From NCBI RefSeq assembly GCF_012927105.1, contig NZ_JABBFV010000016.1:48240-112239 (forward strand): DNA of 64,000 nucleotides, in the 5' to 3' direction. The stretch is from Sphingobium psychrophilum. GTDB lineage: Bacteria; Pseudomonadota; Alphaproteobacteria; Sphingomonadales; Sphingomonadaceae. Both the position numbers and the translations under genes were made by a program. The notes under the pieces are model-generated. The model was not told where the DNA came from. It searched no databases and worked only from the letters and a program-made list of their open reading frames with translations. Shown here piece by piece: positions 43,331-52,735 of the stretch; the stretch's first letter is position 1, and each line of letters starts with the position of its first letter.

Positions 43331-45721
43331 TCAGCGGAACTTGACGCTCAAGGTTGCGCCATAGGTCGCCGGGCGGGCCGGCCAGCGCGTCACAGTGTCG
43401 AAGAAAAAGGCGACGTTGTCCCAATAGTAGCTGTTGGTCACGTTCTTGCCCCAGACTTGGAACGACCAGCGGTCATCCTGAGACTTGATGCCTGCGCGCA
43501 GATCGAGCGTGCCATAGTCCTTGATTTCGAACAGGTTGGATGCACCGATGAACGCATTGGTCTGGCTACGATAGTTGAGGTCGGCTCCGCCAAAACCGTT
43601 GACGTTGTCATTGAGCGGGAAATCGACGCTGAAACCCGTGCCGATCTGATATTTTGGCGTGTAGGGCAGTGCGGCACCGTCGAAATTTTGTCCGACTGCT
43701 AGCGTCTCCGGGTTGAGACCGGTATAACGCTTCACCTTGGCATCGAGATAGGTGAAGTTGGCATAGGCGGTGAACCAGTCTGCGGGATTGGCCGTCAGTT
43801 CCAGTTCGAGACCCTTCACGTTCGACTTTGGCACGTTCACCAGAACGTCGAGCGGACCGAAATTGGGATCGAGCAGCTTCGATCGGATCTGGCGGTTGCG
43901 ATAGTCATAATAGAAGATCGCGCCGTTGGCCTGGAGCGTCCGGTCGATCAGCGATAGTTTGAAGCCCGCTTCATAGGATTGCAGAGACTCCTGACGCACT
44001 GGCTGGCTCTGCTGGGTCGTAGAGGCTGCGACCGACGGGAAGCTACCCGCCTTGTAGCCCTTGGCGACGTTCGCATAGAGCAGGATGCCCGGACGCGGCT
44101 TGTAATCGATACCCGCGCGCCAGGACACGTTGTCCTCGTTCAGCTTGCCCACGAACTGGCCGGGCAGGAATGTGGGGGATTCGCCCAACAAGCCGGTATT
44201 GTCGATAGTCAGGCAGCCCAAGGTCTGTTCCGGCGTCACGGTGATGGGCGGAAGGCCATTTTGCGAACGGAGCAGATTGGCAAAGAAGGTATAGAGCGGC
44301 GCGAACGGCACGTTCGAGCCTTCCGCCGCAATGCCGAAAAAGCAACTGTCCGCCTCGCGTTTCGACTTGGTGTAGCGGACACCACCCTTGAAGGTCAGAT
44401 TGCCGACGTCATATTCCGCGTTGGCGAAGGCTGCGTAGTTCTTCATATTCTGGTTGGCGCGGAAGCCCGACCGGAAGATACCGCCGAATGCTGCGGTGCC
44501 GGTGTTGATCGTGGAATCGCGATAGTCCAGTTCCGAACTGTCTTTCGCACGATCGTCGGAATAGTTCAGGCCCACGATGTAACGGAAGGGACCGCCGCCG
44601 CCATTGGCGATGCGCAGTTCCTGTGAAAAGCTCTTGATGCCGCCGCCGAAGAAACGGAAATCCGCATTGTTGAGCGTAGTGCCGTCACCATCGAACGCCA
44701 TGTTCTGCTTATAGTCGACATAGGATGTCAGCGAGGTCACCGACAGATCGTCCGTCAGGTCATAGTCGATCCGGCCGATCGCCTGCCACATGCTATTGTC
44801 GAGATAGGGATCGATATTCGTCGAGAAATCGGCCGATCGCGCATTTTGCGGTGCCAGCGGATAGTTTGTAACCGGGTTGCCAGGGCCTGGATTGCGGATG
44901 CCGATCAACTGCAATGCTGGCGGCTTGCCCTTCTCGAGCCATCCGTTGACGTTGAGGTTGACCCGAAGGCGATCGGTCGGTTCCCAAGCGAGAATGATGC
45001 GGCCGGCATAATTTTCGCTGCCGCCGGTCTTCGCGTCGGTGGTGTAGCTCTTCTGCCAGTCGTCCGAATGCGATGCCTTGCCCGAAATGCGCACACCCAA
45101 CGTTTCGGAAATCGGTCCGCTCACATAGGCTTCGCCGTCGATGGCGTTGAAGCGGCCATAGCTGAGAGTGCCGCCGGCTTCGAATGTCTTGGTCGGCTTG
45201 GCAGCGATGAAGTTGATCGCGCCGCCGGTTGCATTGTTGCCGAACAAGGTGCCCTGCGGCCCTTTGAGCACTTCGAGGCGATCCAGGTCGAAGCCGACAA
45301 GCTTGGTCATCACTGGGAATGGAAGCGGCGCCTCGTCCAGATAGACACTGACGTCGGGATAGGAACCCAGCGTCGTATCGTTGAAGCCAACACCGCGCAA
45401 TGTATAGACCGGCGTGTTGGACGCACTGTTGGAAAACACCAGGCCAGGAACGGCCGAGGCAATGTCCGTCAGGCTTGAAATCTGGCGATTCTGAAGCGCT
45501 TCGCCGCCGATTGCCGTGACGGCCAACCCGACATCGTTCAGGCGCTGCTCGCGCTTCTGGGCGGTAACTACGATGTCCGCCGCGCCACCGCGCGGAGCCG
45601 AACTAGTGGCCTGACCGGCCTCCTGCGCGCTTGCCATTCCGGCAGGCATTGTGGTGGCGACAAGTGCCGTCGATGCCAGAAGACTCATGCGGCGCAATCG
45701 CTTGGTAAATGCTTGGGTCAA
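43331..45721 (-). CDS. TonB-dependent outer-membrane receptor
   Basis: 796 aa from TTG 45721, which follows GGGAGG (a frame extends to 45775). Signal peptide LRRMSLLASTALVATTMPAGMASAQ, then a plug domain (IVVTAQKREQRLNDVGLAVTAIGGEALQNRQISSLTDIASAVPGL...; GPQGTLFGNNATGGAINF) and a 22-strand barrel ending in VKFR-type C-terminus. Iron-receptor-like family that sphingomonads use widely for uptake of organic substrates. It heads the leftward catabolic operon and shares a promoter region with two regulon operators. Confidence 0.92.
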   Translation of the reverse strand: MTQAFTKRLRRMSLLASTALVATTMPAGMASAQEAGQATSSAPRGGAADIVVTAQKREQRLNDVGLAVTAIGGEALQNRQISSLTDIASAVPGLVFSNSASNTPVYTLRGVGFNDTTLGSYPDVSVYLDEAPLPFPVMTKLVGFDLDRLEVLKGPQGTLFGNNATGGAINFIAAKPTKTFEAGGTLSYGRFNAIDGEAYVSGPISETLGVRISGKASHSDDWQKSYTTDAKTGGSENYAGRIILAWEPTDRLRVNLNVNGWLEKGKPPALQLIGIRNPGPGNPVTNYPLAPQNARSADFSTNIDPYLDNSMWQAIGRIDYDLTDDLSVTSLTSYVDYKQNMAFDGDGTTLNNADFRFFGGGIKSFSQELRIANGGGGPFRYIVGLNYSDDRAKDSSELDYRDSTINTGTAAFGGIFRSGFRANQNMKNYAAFANAEYDVGNLTFKGGVRYTKSKREADSCFFGIAAEGSNVPFAPLYTFFANLLRSQNGLPPITVTPEQTLGCLTIDNTGLLGESPTFLPGQFVGKLNEDNVSWRAGIDYKPRPGILLYANVAKGYKAGSFPSVAASTTQQSQPVRQESLQSYEAGFKLSLIDRTLQANGAIFYYDYRNRQIRSKLLDPNFGPLDVLVNVPKSNVKGLELELTANPADWFTAYANFTYLDAKVKRYTGLNPETLAVGQNFDGAALPYTPKYQIGTGFSVDFPLNDNVNGFGGADLNYRSQTNAFIGASNLFEIKDYGTLDLRAGIKSQDDRWSFQVWGKNVTNSYYWDNVAFFFDTVTRWPARPATYGATLSVKFR

Positions 45722-45789
45722 GCTATCCTCCCTCTCCCATGGCCGTGTTAGGACCAGTTTACGTGGAGGACTCATCCGGCCCTACCATC

Positions 45790-45807
45790 GTCAACGCCAG
45801 AGTTGAC
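45790..45807. promoter_or_regulatory. Catabolic regulon operator 2a
   Basis: GTCAACGCCAGAGTTGAC between the divergent TonB receptor and CMD-like genes. Outer six bases on each side form a perfect inverted repeat. Confidence 0.8.
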
Positions 45808-45823
45808 ACAAGCATATTCGGTC

Positions 45824-45841
45824 GTCAACACCAGAGTTGAA
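45824..45841. promoter_or_regulatory. Catabolic regulon operator 2b
   Basis: GTCAACACCAGAGTTGAA, 34 bp from site 2a centre to centre and only 14 bp before the CMD-like ATG. The paired sites on nearly the same DNA face suggest cooperative binding. Confidence 0.75.
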
Positions 45842-45855
45842 GAAGCGGAGAATAA

Positions 45856-46518
45856 ATGATGACGCCGACGTCGGGAGTGGGGATTGAAGAGTTTTATGCG
45901 CTGGCCGAGGCAGCGGATGTGGGTGATGGGGACGCGCTCATCGCCGTCGATCGCGCGCTGATTCAGCTCGGTCTGGCCTGTGCGCTTCCGTCGCTGAACA
46001 AGGATGCCAGTCGGCATGCGATCGCCGAGGCTCTGGCGCTTGGCGCGTCACCGCAGCAGATACAGGAGATCGTCTCTGTGATAGCGGGCCTGGGTGTTCA
46101 CTCGCTGATGCTGACGTCTAGCCTCATCACAGAAGCGGCCGGCTTGGCCGATGCCGACGGCGTTATCGTATTTACTCAGCAGGAACAGCAGATATGGGAC
46201 GATCGGGTCGGAAACGATCCTTTCTGGCATCGCATGGAAGATGAACTGCCCGGCTTTCTGCGTTCCATGCTCAAATTGTCTCCGGCTCAGTTCGAAGCCT
46301 TTTTCGATTTCTGCGCCGTGCCGTGGCAAACACGGACCGTGTCCGCGCGGACGAAGGAATTGCTCGCCATGGCGAGCGATGCGATGCCCTCGCACCGGTT
46401 CATGCCCGGCTTCAAGCTGCATCTGGCGAACGCCATCAAAATGGGTGCGAGCCGCGCCGCGATCAAAGACTGTCTCGAACTTGCGGCAGGCGCTCCGTCG
46501 CATATCGGTGTCGCATGA
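45856..46518 (+). CDS. Carboxymuconolactone decarboxylase / AhpD-like protein
   Basis: 220 aa with two CMD-like repeats (residues about 40-95, ALIQLGLACALPSLNKDASRHAIAEALALGASPQQIQEIVSVIAGLGVHSL, and 155-215, RTKELLAMASDAMPSHRFMPGFKLHLANAIKMGASRAAIKDCLELAAG). The CxxC of AhpD is missing, so a peroxidase role is unlikely. Single rightward gene under the shared operator pair. Function in the pathway unknown. Confidence 0.82.
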   Translation: MMTPTSGVGIEEFYALAEAADVGDGDALIAVDRALIQLGLACALPSLNKDASRHAIAEALALGASPQQIQEIVSVIAGLGVHSLMLTSSLITEAAGLADADGVIVFTQQEQQIWDDRVGNDPFWHRMEDELPGFLRSMLKLSPAQFEAFFDFCAVPWQTRTVSARTKELLAMASDAMPSHRFMPGFKLHLANAIKMGASRAAIKDCLELAAGAPSHIGVA

Positions 46519-46525
46519 AGCAAAA

Positions 46526-46557
46526 GCGGCATTCCGACCCGATGACCGGAATGCCGC
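46526..46557. terminator. Bidirectional hairpin between CMD-like gene and SDR
   Basis: Perfect 11-bp stem GCGGCATTCCG (46526-46536)/CGGAATGCCGC (46547-46557) located between convergent stop codons. Confidence 0.65.
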
Positions 46558-46573
46558 CACGCCGCGTTAAGGT

Positions 46574-47374
46574 TCAGGCGTTGACGCCACGCCAGGCCAG
46601 CGTGCCACCGTCGATCACATAGGCAGCCCCCGTGATGAAGCTGGAATCGTCCGACGCCAGGAAGCATGCGAGCTTGGCGATCTCTTCGGGCCGACCGAGC
46701 CGCGGGATGAGATGCGCACCGGTCATCACCGAAAGAATGAGGTCTTTGTCGGGTGCGGCCTCATAATATTTCTGGACCATCGGCGTGTCGATCGCGCCGG
46801 GGCAATAGCAATTGCAGCGGATGCCATATTTGGCGAGATCGACTGCCGCAGCCTTGGTCAGCATCAAGACGCCGCCCTTCGTGGCGCAATAGGCGCCTGC
46901 CTGCGGATAGGACACGAAGGATCCTGTCGATGCGACGTTGACGATCGCTGGGCCACGTTTCGACGCTTTGAGATAGGGCGCTGCATATTTAATCGCCAGC
47001 CAGACGGCGCGCAAGTTGATCTCATAGACCTTGTCCCACACATCGTCGGGCAAGTCCTCGATCGAGGTCTGCGGGGTCAGGTCCGTCTCATGTACCGCTG
47101 CATTATTGTGCAGCACATCAATGCCGTCGAACAGTTCCGCCGCCTTCGCCGTCATCGCCTTGATCTGGCCCGGATCGCGCAGGTCGCATAAATGGGCAGC
47201 GGCAACGAACCCCTCGGCAGTGATTTGCGCCACGGTTTCCTCGACCGCCTCCGCGTTGATATCGACGGCGAAAACCTTGCCGCCCTGCCGCGCCATCTCG
47301 ATTGCGCACGCGCGTCCCATTCCGCTGCCAGCGCCCGTGACGATGCAACTCTTACCGGCGACGCTGTTACCCAT
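46574..47374 (-). CDS. Short-chain dehydrogenase/reductase
   Basis: 266 aa from ATG 47374 (SD AAGGAAGAG). TGAGSGMGRACA, NNAA, NVASTGSFVSYPQAGAYCATKGG (Ser-Tyr-Lys) and C-terminal FITGAAYVIDGGTLAW, a classical SDR. It overlaps the ADH gene by 8 bp. Probable alcohol dehydrogenase for a cyclic or CoA-bound hydroxyl of the pathway; exact substrate unknown. Confidence 0.88.
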   Translation of the reverse strand: MGNSVAGKSCIVTGAGSGMGRACAIEMARQGGKVFAVDINAEAVEETVAQITAEGFVAAAHLCDLRDPGQIKAMTAKAAELFDGIDVLHNNAAVHETDLTPQTSIEDLPDDVWDKVYEINLRAVWLAIKYAAPYLKASKRGPAIVNVASTGSFVSYPQAGAYCATKGGVLMLTKAAAVDLAKYGIRCNCYCPGAIDTPMVQKYYEAAPDKDLILSVMTGAHLIPRLGRPEEIAKLACFLASDDSSFITGAAYVIDGGTLAWRGVNA

Positions 47375-48476
47375 GTTCTCTTCCTTTGCTCGCTGGCGAG
47401 AGTTCCGGGTCGATGACTGCCTTGATGACCTTGCCCTGGTGGACGGCCTCCAGGGCCTTGTCGGCATCCTCAATGGCGTAGCGATGCGTCACCAGCGCAG
47501 CGAGCGGCACCTTGTCCTGCAACTGAGCAGCCAGGTGCATTGCGCCGTGATAATGTTTGGGTTTGGGAAAGGTCGCCCCGGCAATGGTGATATTCTTGGT
47601 CGTCATGTCGCGCGGTGAGATCGGCTGTGTGCCGATCGCGCCCCACAGGCCCAGAATGACGTAACGACCATGGATGCCGGTCAGGTCCACGCCTTCGGGG
47701 AAAGCCGGCAGGAAACCCGCAGCCTCGACGACAAGTGACGGCCCGGATGGACCTGCAATGTCGTATATTTGCCGACGCCGTTCTTCAGGCGAATCCGACA
47801 GCGAGACAGTCGCGGTGGCGCCAAGACTCCGCGCAACTTCTAACTTGCTGTCGACACCGTCGATGACGATCACGTCCCTGGCACCAGCCTGCCTGGCAAC
47901 GAGAACGGCCGACAGGCCCACCGGGCCGGCACCCTGCACAACGACTGTTTCGCCGAGACGGACGGGTCCGCAGCGGTCGAAGCCGCGCAGGACTGTTGGC
48001 AGGGCGCAACCCAGCGCCGCGATCGCGAGCGGGTCTGCGCCGTCGGGCAGCTTGAAGAAGGCAAGACCGTTTGGCAGCCACGCGAAGTCGGCATAGCTGC
48101 CCCAATTGGGCTTGCTAGCATCCTCGAAGAAGCGCGAGTTTTCGCAGGGCGTCTCGTCGAGGACGTTACAACTATGGCAACGATGGCAGGCAGCTATCGG
48201 CGACCAGTAGACAAGGTCGCCCGGCTTCACGGGCACACCAGCATAGTCGGTGTCGAAACCCCCCAGCTTCTCGATCCGCCCGATGCCTTCATGGCCCAAT
48301 ATGATGGGAAAGGGCATGACGCCGGCCTGTCCGTTGGTGATGTGTACGTCGCTGCCGCACACGCCGCCCAGGACGATCCGCACCAACGCGCCACCCCGTT
48401 CGGGCTCGACGATCGGCACGTCCCAGGTTTCCAGTCGATTGGGTTCCACCAATACGGTGGCGCGGCCTGTTGCCAT
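47367..48476 (-). CDS. Zinc-dependent alcohol dehydrogenase (MDR family)
   Basis: 369 aa. Catalytic zinc residues in GGVCGSDVHITNG and GHEGIGRI; structural-zinc region is CHRCHSCNVLDETPC; NAD-binding VVQGAGPVGLSAVLVARQAGA. In camphor catabolism the next step after P450 hydroxylation is oxidation by a Zn-MDR enzyme (5-exo-hydroxycamphor dehydrogenase); the same role is plausible here. In one leftward operon with the two luciferase-like monooxygenases. Confidence 0.88.
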   Translation of the reverse strand: MATGRATVLVEPNRLETWDVPIVEPERGGALVRIVLGGVCGSDVHITNGQAGVMPFPIILGHEGIGRIEKLGGFDTDYAGVPVKPGDLVYWSPIAACHRCHSCNVLDETPCENSRFFEDASKPNWGSYADFAWLPNGLAFFKLPDGADPLAIAALGCALPTVLRGFDRCGPVRLGETVVVQGAGPVGLSAVLVARQAGARDVIVIDGVDSKLEVARSLGATATVSLSDSPEERRRQIYDIAGPSGPSLVVEAAGFLPAFPEGVDLTGIHGRYVILGLWGAIGTQPISPRDMTTKNITIAGATFPKPKHYHGAMHLAAQLQDKVPLAALVTHRYAIEDADKALEAVHQGKVIKAVIDPELSPASKGREHG

Positions 48477-48558
48477 CTTCTTTCTCCTCAGGGGCTGCTA
48501 CGCCGGATGCGTCAGAAGCAATGCGACGCTGGAATTCTAGCCAGCATCTTGGTCCGAT

Positions 48559-48604
48559 CCCCTGCCCGCTCTTGCCTTGCGCAGAAGGCAAGAGCGGGCA
48601 GGGG
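48559..48604. repeat. Perfect 20-bp inverted repeat in the operon
   Basis: A 20-bp arm (48559-48578) and its exact complement (48585-48604) with a 6-nt loop, between the monooxygenase stop (48639) and the ADH start (48476). There is no T-run on the transcribed strand. Likely an mRNA processing or stabilising hairpin, or a partial terminator. Confidence 0.75.
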
Positions 48605-48638
48605 AACCGATCCGTATAAGCGATCGGATGCCTCGAAC

Positions 48639-49745
48639 TCAGTCGATGCCAGGCATCCGCACCTTAGGGGCGACTTCCGACGCGAAACGGCGCAGCGATT
48701 CTTCCCAAGGTTTGGGATCGTCGATACTATCATGCTGATTGTAGACGAGTTGTCCCCAGCCGCCGACTTTGTCAGCGAGCGCCTCGAGCTTTTCGATCGC
48801 GGTTTCCGGTGAGCCGCACAACACGACATGTTCGGCCAGGAAATCCTCATCGATATCATCCGGCGTCAGATCCTTGCCGGAATCCTGGATGATTCCGTTG
48901 AACAGGCCGAATTTGACGTAAATCTCCTTGAGATAGTGTTTCCATGTCTGGGCGAGGCCGCTGGCAAGGAACCGGCGCTTTGCCTCCGCATCGGTGTCGG
49001 CGATGAAGATATCGCGGCAGACCCGGTACCGCTTGCGATCGGGCGTGCGTCCTTTGGATTCCATCGCGGTCGCCCAGGTATCCCAATGCGCCTTCATTTG
49101 CGGTGTGCCACCGAAGAAAGAGATCGGCGAATAGTCCCGCTCACCGGCGAAGCGCATGGAAGAGGAGTTTTGCGACAGGCCCGTGACTGCGATTTCCAGC
49201 TTGTCCCGGCCGCCATAGGGGCTGTTGTCGGCAATGATGACGTTATATTCCGGCATCGTGTCCGCGCCTGGGAAGCCTGCCTTGAAATATTTGCCCTTCT
49301 CCAGGAAAGGCTTCCCTTCCCAGATACGCTCGATCAGGTGAAGGGCTTCCAGTTGCATCGGCGGCAGTTCGCTGATGCTCTCGAAACCATGGAGAATGGC
49401 GTCGGTATGGTGGCCGCCCGGCGCCACGCCCAGGAAGTAGCGGCCTTCCATCACCTGGCTCAGCCAGCCGATGCGAATCGCGAGCGTGGCGGGGTCGTGA
49501 TAGGGCAGCAGGTGCGCCATCGGTGCGAAGCGGATCTGCTTGGTGGTCTGGGCGCAGGCCGCGATGATGGCTTCGGGCATGGGGATATTCTCCCAGCCCA
49601 GGGTATAATGTTCGCCGATCATATAGTCGGCATAGCCCGCCTCGTCGGCGATCCGGGCTATATCGACCGCCCAGTCGAACACCTGCCGCGGCGTCCGGCT
49701 CGGCGGATTATACGGGGTCATGAAGATGCCGCACTGCATTGCCAT
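48639..49745 (-). CDS. Luciferase-like (LLM) flavin-dependent monooxygenase A
   Basis: 368 aa. MQCGIFMTPYNPPSRTPRQVFDWAVDIARIADEAGYADYMIGEHYTLGWENIPMPE and FLGVAPGGHHTDAI, typical of the bacterial luciferase-like family (TIM barrel, FMNH2 and O2). The family includes limonene monooxygenase-like and diketocamphane Baeyer-Villiger monooxygenases of about this length. It needs an external flavin reductase, provided nearby. Second of two tandem LLM genes. Confidence 0.9.
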   Translation of the reverse strand: MAMQCGIFMTPYNPPSRTPRQVFDWAVDIARIADEAGYADYMIGEHYTLGWENIPMPEAIIAACAQTTKQIRFAPMAHLLPYHDPATLAIRIGWLSQVMEGRYFLGVAPGGHHTDAILHGFESISELPPMQLEALHLIERIWEGKPFLEKGKYFKAGFPGADTMPEYNVIIADNSPYGGRDKLEIAVTGLSQNSSSMRFAGERDYSPISFFGGTPQMKAHWDTWATAMESKGRTPDRKRYRVCRDIFIADTDAEAKRRFLASGLAQTWKHYLKEIYVKFGLFNGIIQDSGKDLTPDDIDEDFLAEHVVLCGSPETAIEKLEALADKVGGWGQLVYNQHDSIDDPKPWEESLRRFASEVAPKVRMPGID

Positions 49746-49782
49746 TTCTCTCTCCTAATCTTTTGAGTGCGCTTAACCGGGC

Positions 49783-50937
49783 TTAGACGAACGTGCCTTC
49801 GGCATCCTTGGTCGAGAAGCGCGGCGCGACCTTGCTGATGAATTTCTCCAGTTCTTCCTGATTGGCCTCGGGCTCCAGATGACCCTGCCCGAACATCAGG
49901 AACAGTTCGTCGAAGCCAAGCCGATCATGAGCACGGCCGATCTTGTCGGCGATCTCGTCGGCCGAGCCTATCAGGACATTGGGTGGACGCTGGCCGAGCG
50001 GGATGAACCACTCGTCCCAGAACCACATATGCTCCTCCATAAGCTTGGCGGCGTGATCCTTGTCATCGGTGAGCATGAGAAACCCGCCCCAGGCCGATGC
50101 GTCTGTGTTCGTGACTTCGCGGCCGTTCTTGGCGGCTGTCGCGATATAGCGATTATTCAACTGCTCGCAGAAATCGATATTGTCGGACAGGACGATCAGC
50201 TTCCCGCCTTCTTCGGCCCAGAAATCGATCGTTCGGCCGGACGCTGCAAAGCCGCCGTAGATCGGAGGGTGGGGACGCTGGTAGGGCAGGGGGGCGATGC
50301 CGATCTGCTGCACCCGGCCATTTTCGTCCTGGCCCTTGCCATATTTCGCATAGGCGGGATGGCCGGCCGATCCGCCCTCTGGCGGGAATTGCCAATTGTC
50401 GCCCTTGTGGCTGAAGACGTCGTTGGTCCATGCCTTCTTCACGACCCGGACGCCCTCTTCGAACAATGAGCGGTTACGGGCATCCTGCTCGTCGCGCGCC
50501 TTCACATTGTCGGGCGTCGTGGCGCTTACGCCCTCCTTGATACCATAGGCATCGACCCAGCGGGCGTGATAGCCGCGTGTAAAGCCGCAATAGAGGCGGC
50601 CCTGGAGCATATGATCGAGAGTCGCGATCTCCTCGGCGACGCGGACCGGATTGTGCGTGGTCATGGTGTATCCCATGATGCCCGCCTTCATCCGCTTGCT
50701 ATGCTGGCCGACGAAGAGGCTGAACATACCGGGGTGATTATTGGCCTCGAAGCCTTCGATCTGAAGGTGATGCTCAGGCTGGCAATAGCCGTAGAAACCC
50801 AGTTCATCGGCGAGCTGCACATAGCCCTTAACCTCTTCTAGAAAGCGCTGGTAGAGCTCCGGCCGCTGGCCGGCCATCCCCTGTTCGATTTCATGACGGC
50901 GACCGACGACGCCGGTCTGCATAAGATGAAACTTCAT
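49783..50937 (-). CDS. Luciferase-like (LLM) flavin-dependent monooxygenase B
   Basis: 384 aa. MKFHLMQTGVVGRRHEIEQGMAG, LADELGFYGYCQPEHHLQIEGFEANNHPGMFSLFVGQHS, GYTMTTHNPVRVAEEIATLDHMLQGRLYCGFTRGY: LLM fold, closer to luciferase-like oxygenases of hydrocarbon and terpene clusters. First gene of the leftward operon, divergent from the acyl-CoA ligase, with an operator between them. With monooxygenase A it may oxidise alternative enantiomers or successive intermediates. Confidence 0.9.
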   Translation of the reverse strand: MKFHLMQTGVVGRRHEIEQGMAGQRPELYQRFLEEVKGYVQLADELGFYGYCQPEHHLQIEGFEANNHPGMFSLFVGQHSKRMKAGIMGYTMTTHNPVRVAEEIATLDHMLQGRLYCGFTRGYHARWVDAYGIKEGVSATTPDNVKARDEQDARNRSLFEEGVRVVKKAWTNDVFSHKGDNWQFPPEGGSAGHPAYAKYGKGQDENGRVQQIGIAPLPYQRPHPPIYGGFAASGRTIDFWAEEGGKLIVLSDNIDFCEQLNNRYIATAAKNGREVTNTDASAWGGFLMLTDDKDHAAKLMEEHMWFWDEWFIPLGQRPPNVLIGSADEIADKIGRAHDRLGFDELFLMFGQGHLEPEANQEELEKFISKVAPRFSTKDAEGTFV

Positions 50938-51029
50938 ACCTCTCCATCCCCAAAGGAGCTTTAATGCTCCCCCGCTCTTAGGGTTGATCCTGTGTCGACC
51001 CCCTAATCCAATCCCCTTTCGGCAGCCTT

Positions 51030-51047
51030 GTCAACTCTCGTGTTGAC
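51030..51047. promoter_or_regulatory. Catabolic regulon operator 3
   Basis: GTCAACTCTCGTGTTGAC in the divergent promoter between the LLM operon and the acyl-CoA ligase. Confidence 0.78.
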
Positions 51048-51127
51048 GAGTGCCGATATTTTTCCGCATAAGTGCATCTGGCTCGATGATGCTGTGCGAA
51101 GCGGCACGGCCAGGAGCGGAGAGGAAC

Positions 51128-52735
51128 ATGATGGATCGTCCGATCACGACCGAAGTCTCAACCTTGGGTGACCTGGTTTTTCGCGCGGCAGCCGACGCGC
51201 CGGGGCGTGACGCTCTGGTGCTGCCCAACCAGCGCGCGACATATTCGCAACTACGTGACGGCGCCATCCAGGTTGCGCGCTCTCTGACAGCGCTAGGGGT
51301 CCGTCGTGGTGAACATGTCGGCTTGCTGATTCCTAATTGCGTAGAGTTTGCCGAGGCGATTCTGGGCGTCGCCTTGCTCGGCTGCGTCGCCGTGCCATTG
51401 AATGCGCGGCACAAGGCAACGGAATTGGGATACATCATCCGCAACGCTGACCTTGTCGCGATCCTGACGAGCCGCCATTCGGACGATCCTGTCGATTTTC
51501 CGGCTGTGCTGGCAAGCGGTCTCGAAGGTGAGCCAGCCCTCCATTTGGAGCATATCGTTCTTGTGCGCGGGAGTGGCGGCCAAGGGGTCATGGATGTTGC
51601 GACGTTCGAGGCGCTGGCCGATCATATCGATCCGTCGGTTATCGAGACGAGGCGGAGACAGGTCCGAGTGCGAGATGCGGCTCTCATCATCTACACATCG
51701 GGCACGACCGCGAACCCCAAGGGATGCGTTCTTAGTCACGAAGCGGTCACGCGCGGTCCTGTGGAGCGGGCACGCTACAGGTTGAAAGCACCGGGGCACG
51801 ACGTCGTCTGGGGCGCCGGGCCGCTGTTCCATATCGGTACCTTCGCGCCGTTCGTCGGATCGCTCGGCGTCGCGGGCACGTTCCTGACGGATGGGCACTT
51901 CGAAGCGGGGCGAGCGCTGCAGCTCATGTACGATGAAAAGGTGACCCTGACCTGGCCGTGGTTTCCTGCGATCATGCAGGGTCTTCTTGGACATCCAAGT
52001 TTCGATCCTACAAAGCTCGCCAGCATGCGCTATCTGTGCATCATTGCGCCGCCCGCGCAGGTCGATGCGGTCCAGGCCATCCTGCCCGACTGCGAGGTTA
52101 TACAGGGCTGCGGCATGACCGAGACGGCAGGCGTCTTTGCGTTGTGCGAGCCGGACGAAGATCCTGTCTCGCGTTCGACGACTAACGGAAAGGCCAGTCC
52201 CGGCATTGAGATCCGTATCGTCGATCCCGAAACCGGCGCCGATCTTCCCGATGGCACGCTGGGCGAGATTTGGGTGCGCGGCTACAATGTGATGGAAGGC
52301 TATTGGGCTGCGCCTGAGAAAACCGCAGAGGCTCTAACCACCGACGGATGGCTGAAAACCGGCGATCTCTATACAAGATTGCCTGGCGGTAGCCTCGTCT
52401 TTGGCGGACGCTACAAGGATATGCTCAAGGTCGGTGGAGAGAATGTCGCCGCCATCGAAATCGAAGCTTTTCTTTGCACGCACCCGGCGGTCAAGACAGC
52501 TGAAGTCGTCGGTCGCCCGGATATGCGGCTCGATGAAGTGCCTGTTGCATTCGTTGAAATTCATCCAGGACATGAGATTGACGAAGAGGGGCTCATTGCG
52601 CACTGCAAAGGCAGGATCGCGAGTTATAAGGTGCCGCGCGCGATCATCTTCCTGACCGGGTCGGATTGGCCGATGTCGGCTACGAAGATCGACAAACGCG
52701 CATTAAGGCAGCGACTCGCAGAGCCGGCATCGTGA
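51128..52735 (+). CDS. Acyl-CoA synthetase (class I adenylate-forming)
   Basis: 535 aa from ATG 51128 (SD GGAGAGG). AMP-binding P-loop IIYTSGTTANPKG (about residue 190), GCGMTETAG, GEIWVRGYNVMEGYW, DGWLKTGD, GRYKDMLKVGGENV and SATKIDKRALR (adenylating Lys). It would activate the ring-cleaved acid to its CoA ester, the entry to the second Baeyer-Villiger and beta-oxidation steps. It overlaps the next gene by GTGA. Confidence 0.9.
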   Translation: MMDRPITTEVSTLGDLVFRAAADAPGRDALVLPNQRATYSQLRDGAIQVARSLTALGVRRGEHVGLLIPNCVEFAEAILGVALLGCVAVPLNARHKATELGYIIRNADLVAILTSRHSDDPVDFPAVLASGLEGEPALHLEHIVLVRGSGGQGVMDVATFEALADHIDPSVIETRRRQVRVRDAALIIYTSGTTANPKGCVLSHEAVTRGPVERARYRLKAPGHDVVWGAGPLFHIGTFAPFVGSLGVAGTFLTDGHFEAGRALQLMYDEKVTLTWPWFPAIMQGLLGHPSFDPTKLASMRYLCIIAPPAQVDAVQAILPDCEVIQGCGMTETAGVFALCEPDEDPVSRSTTNGKASPGIEIRIVDPETGADLPDGTLGEIWVRGYNVMEGYWAAPEKTAEALTTDGWLKTGDLYTRLPGGSLVFGGRYKDMLKVGGENVAAIEIEAFLCTHPAVKTAEVVGRPDMRLDEVPVAFVEIHPGHEIDEEGLIAHCKGRIASYKVPRAIIFLTGSDWPMSATKIDKRALRQRLAEPAS

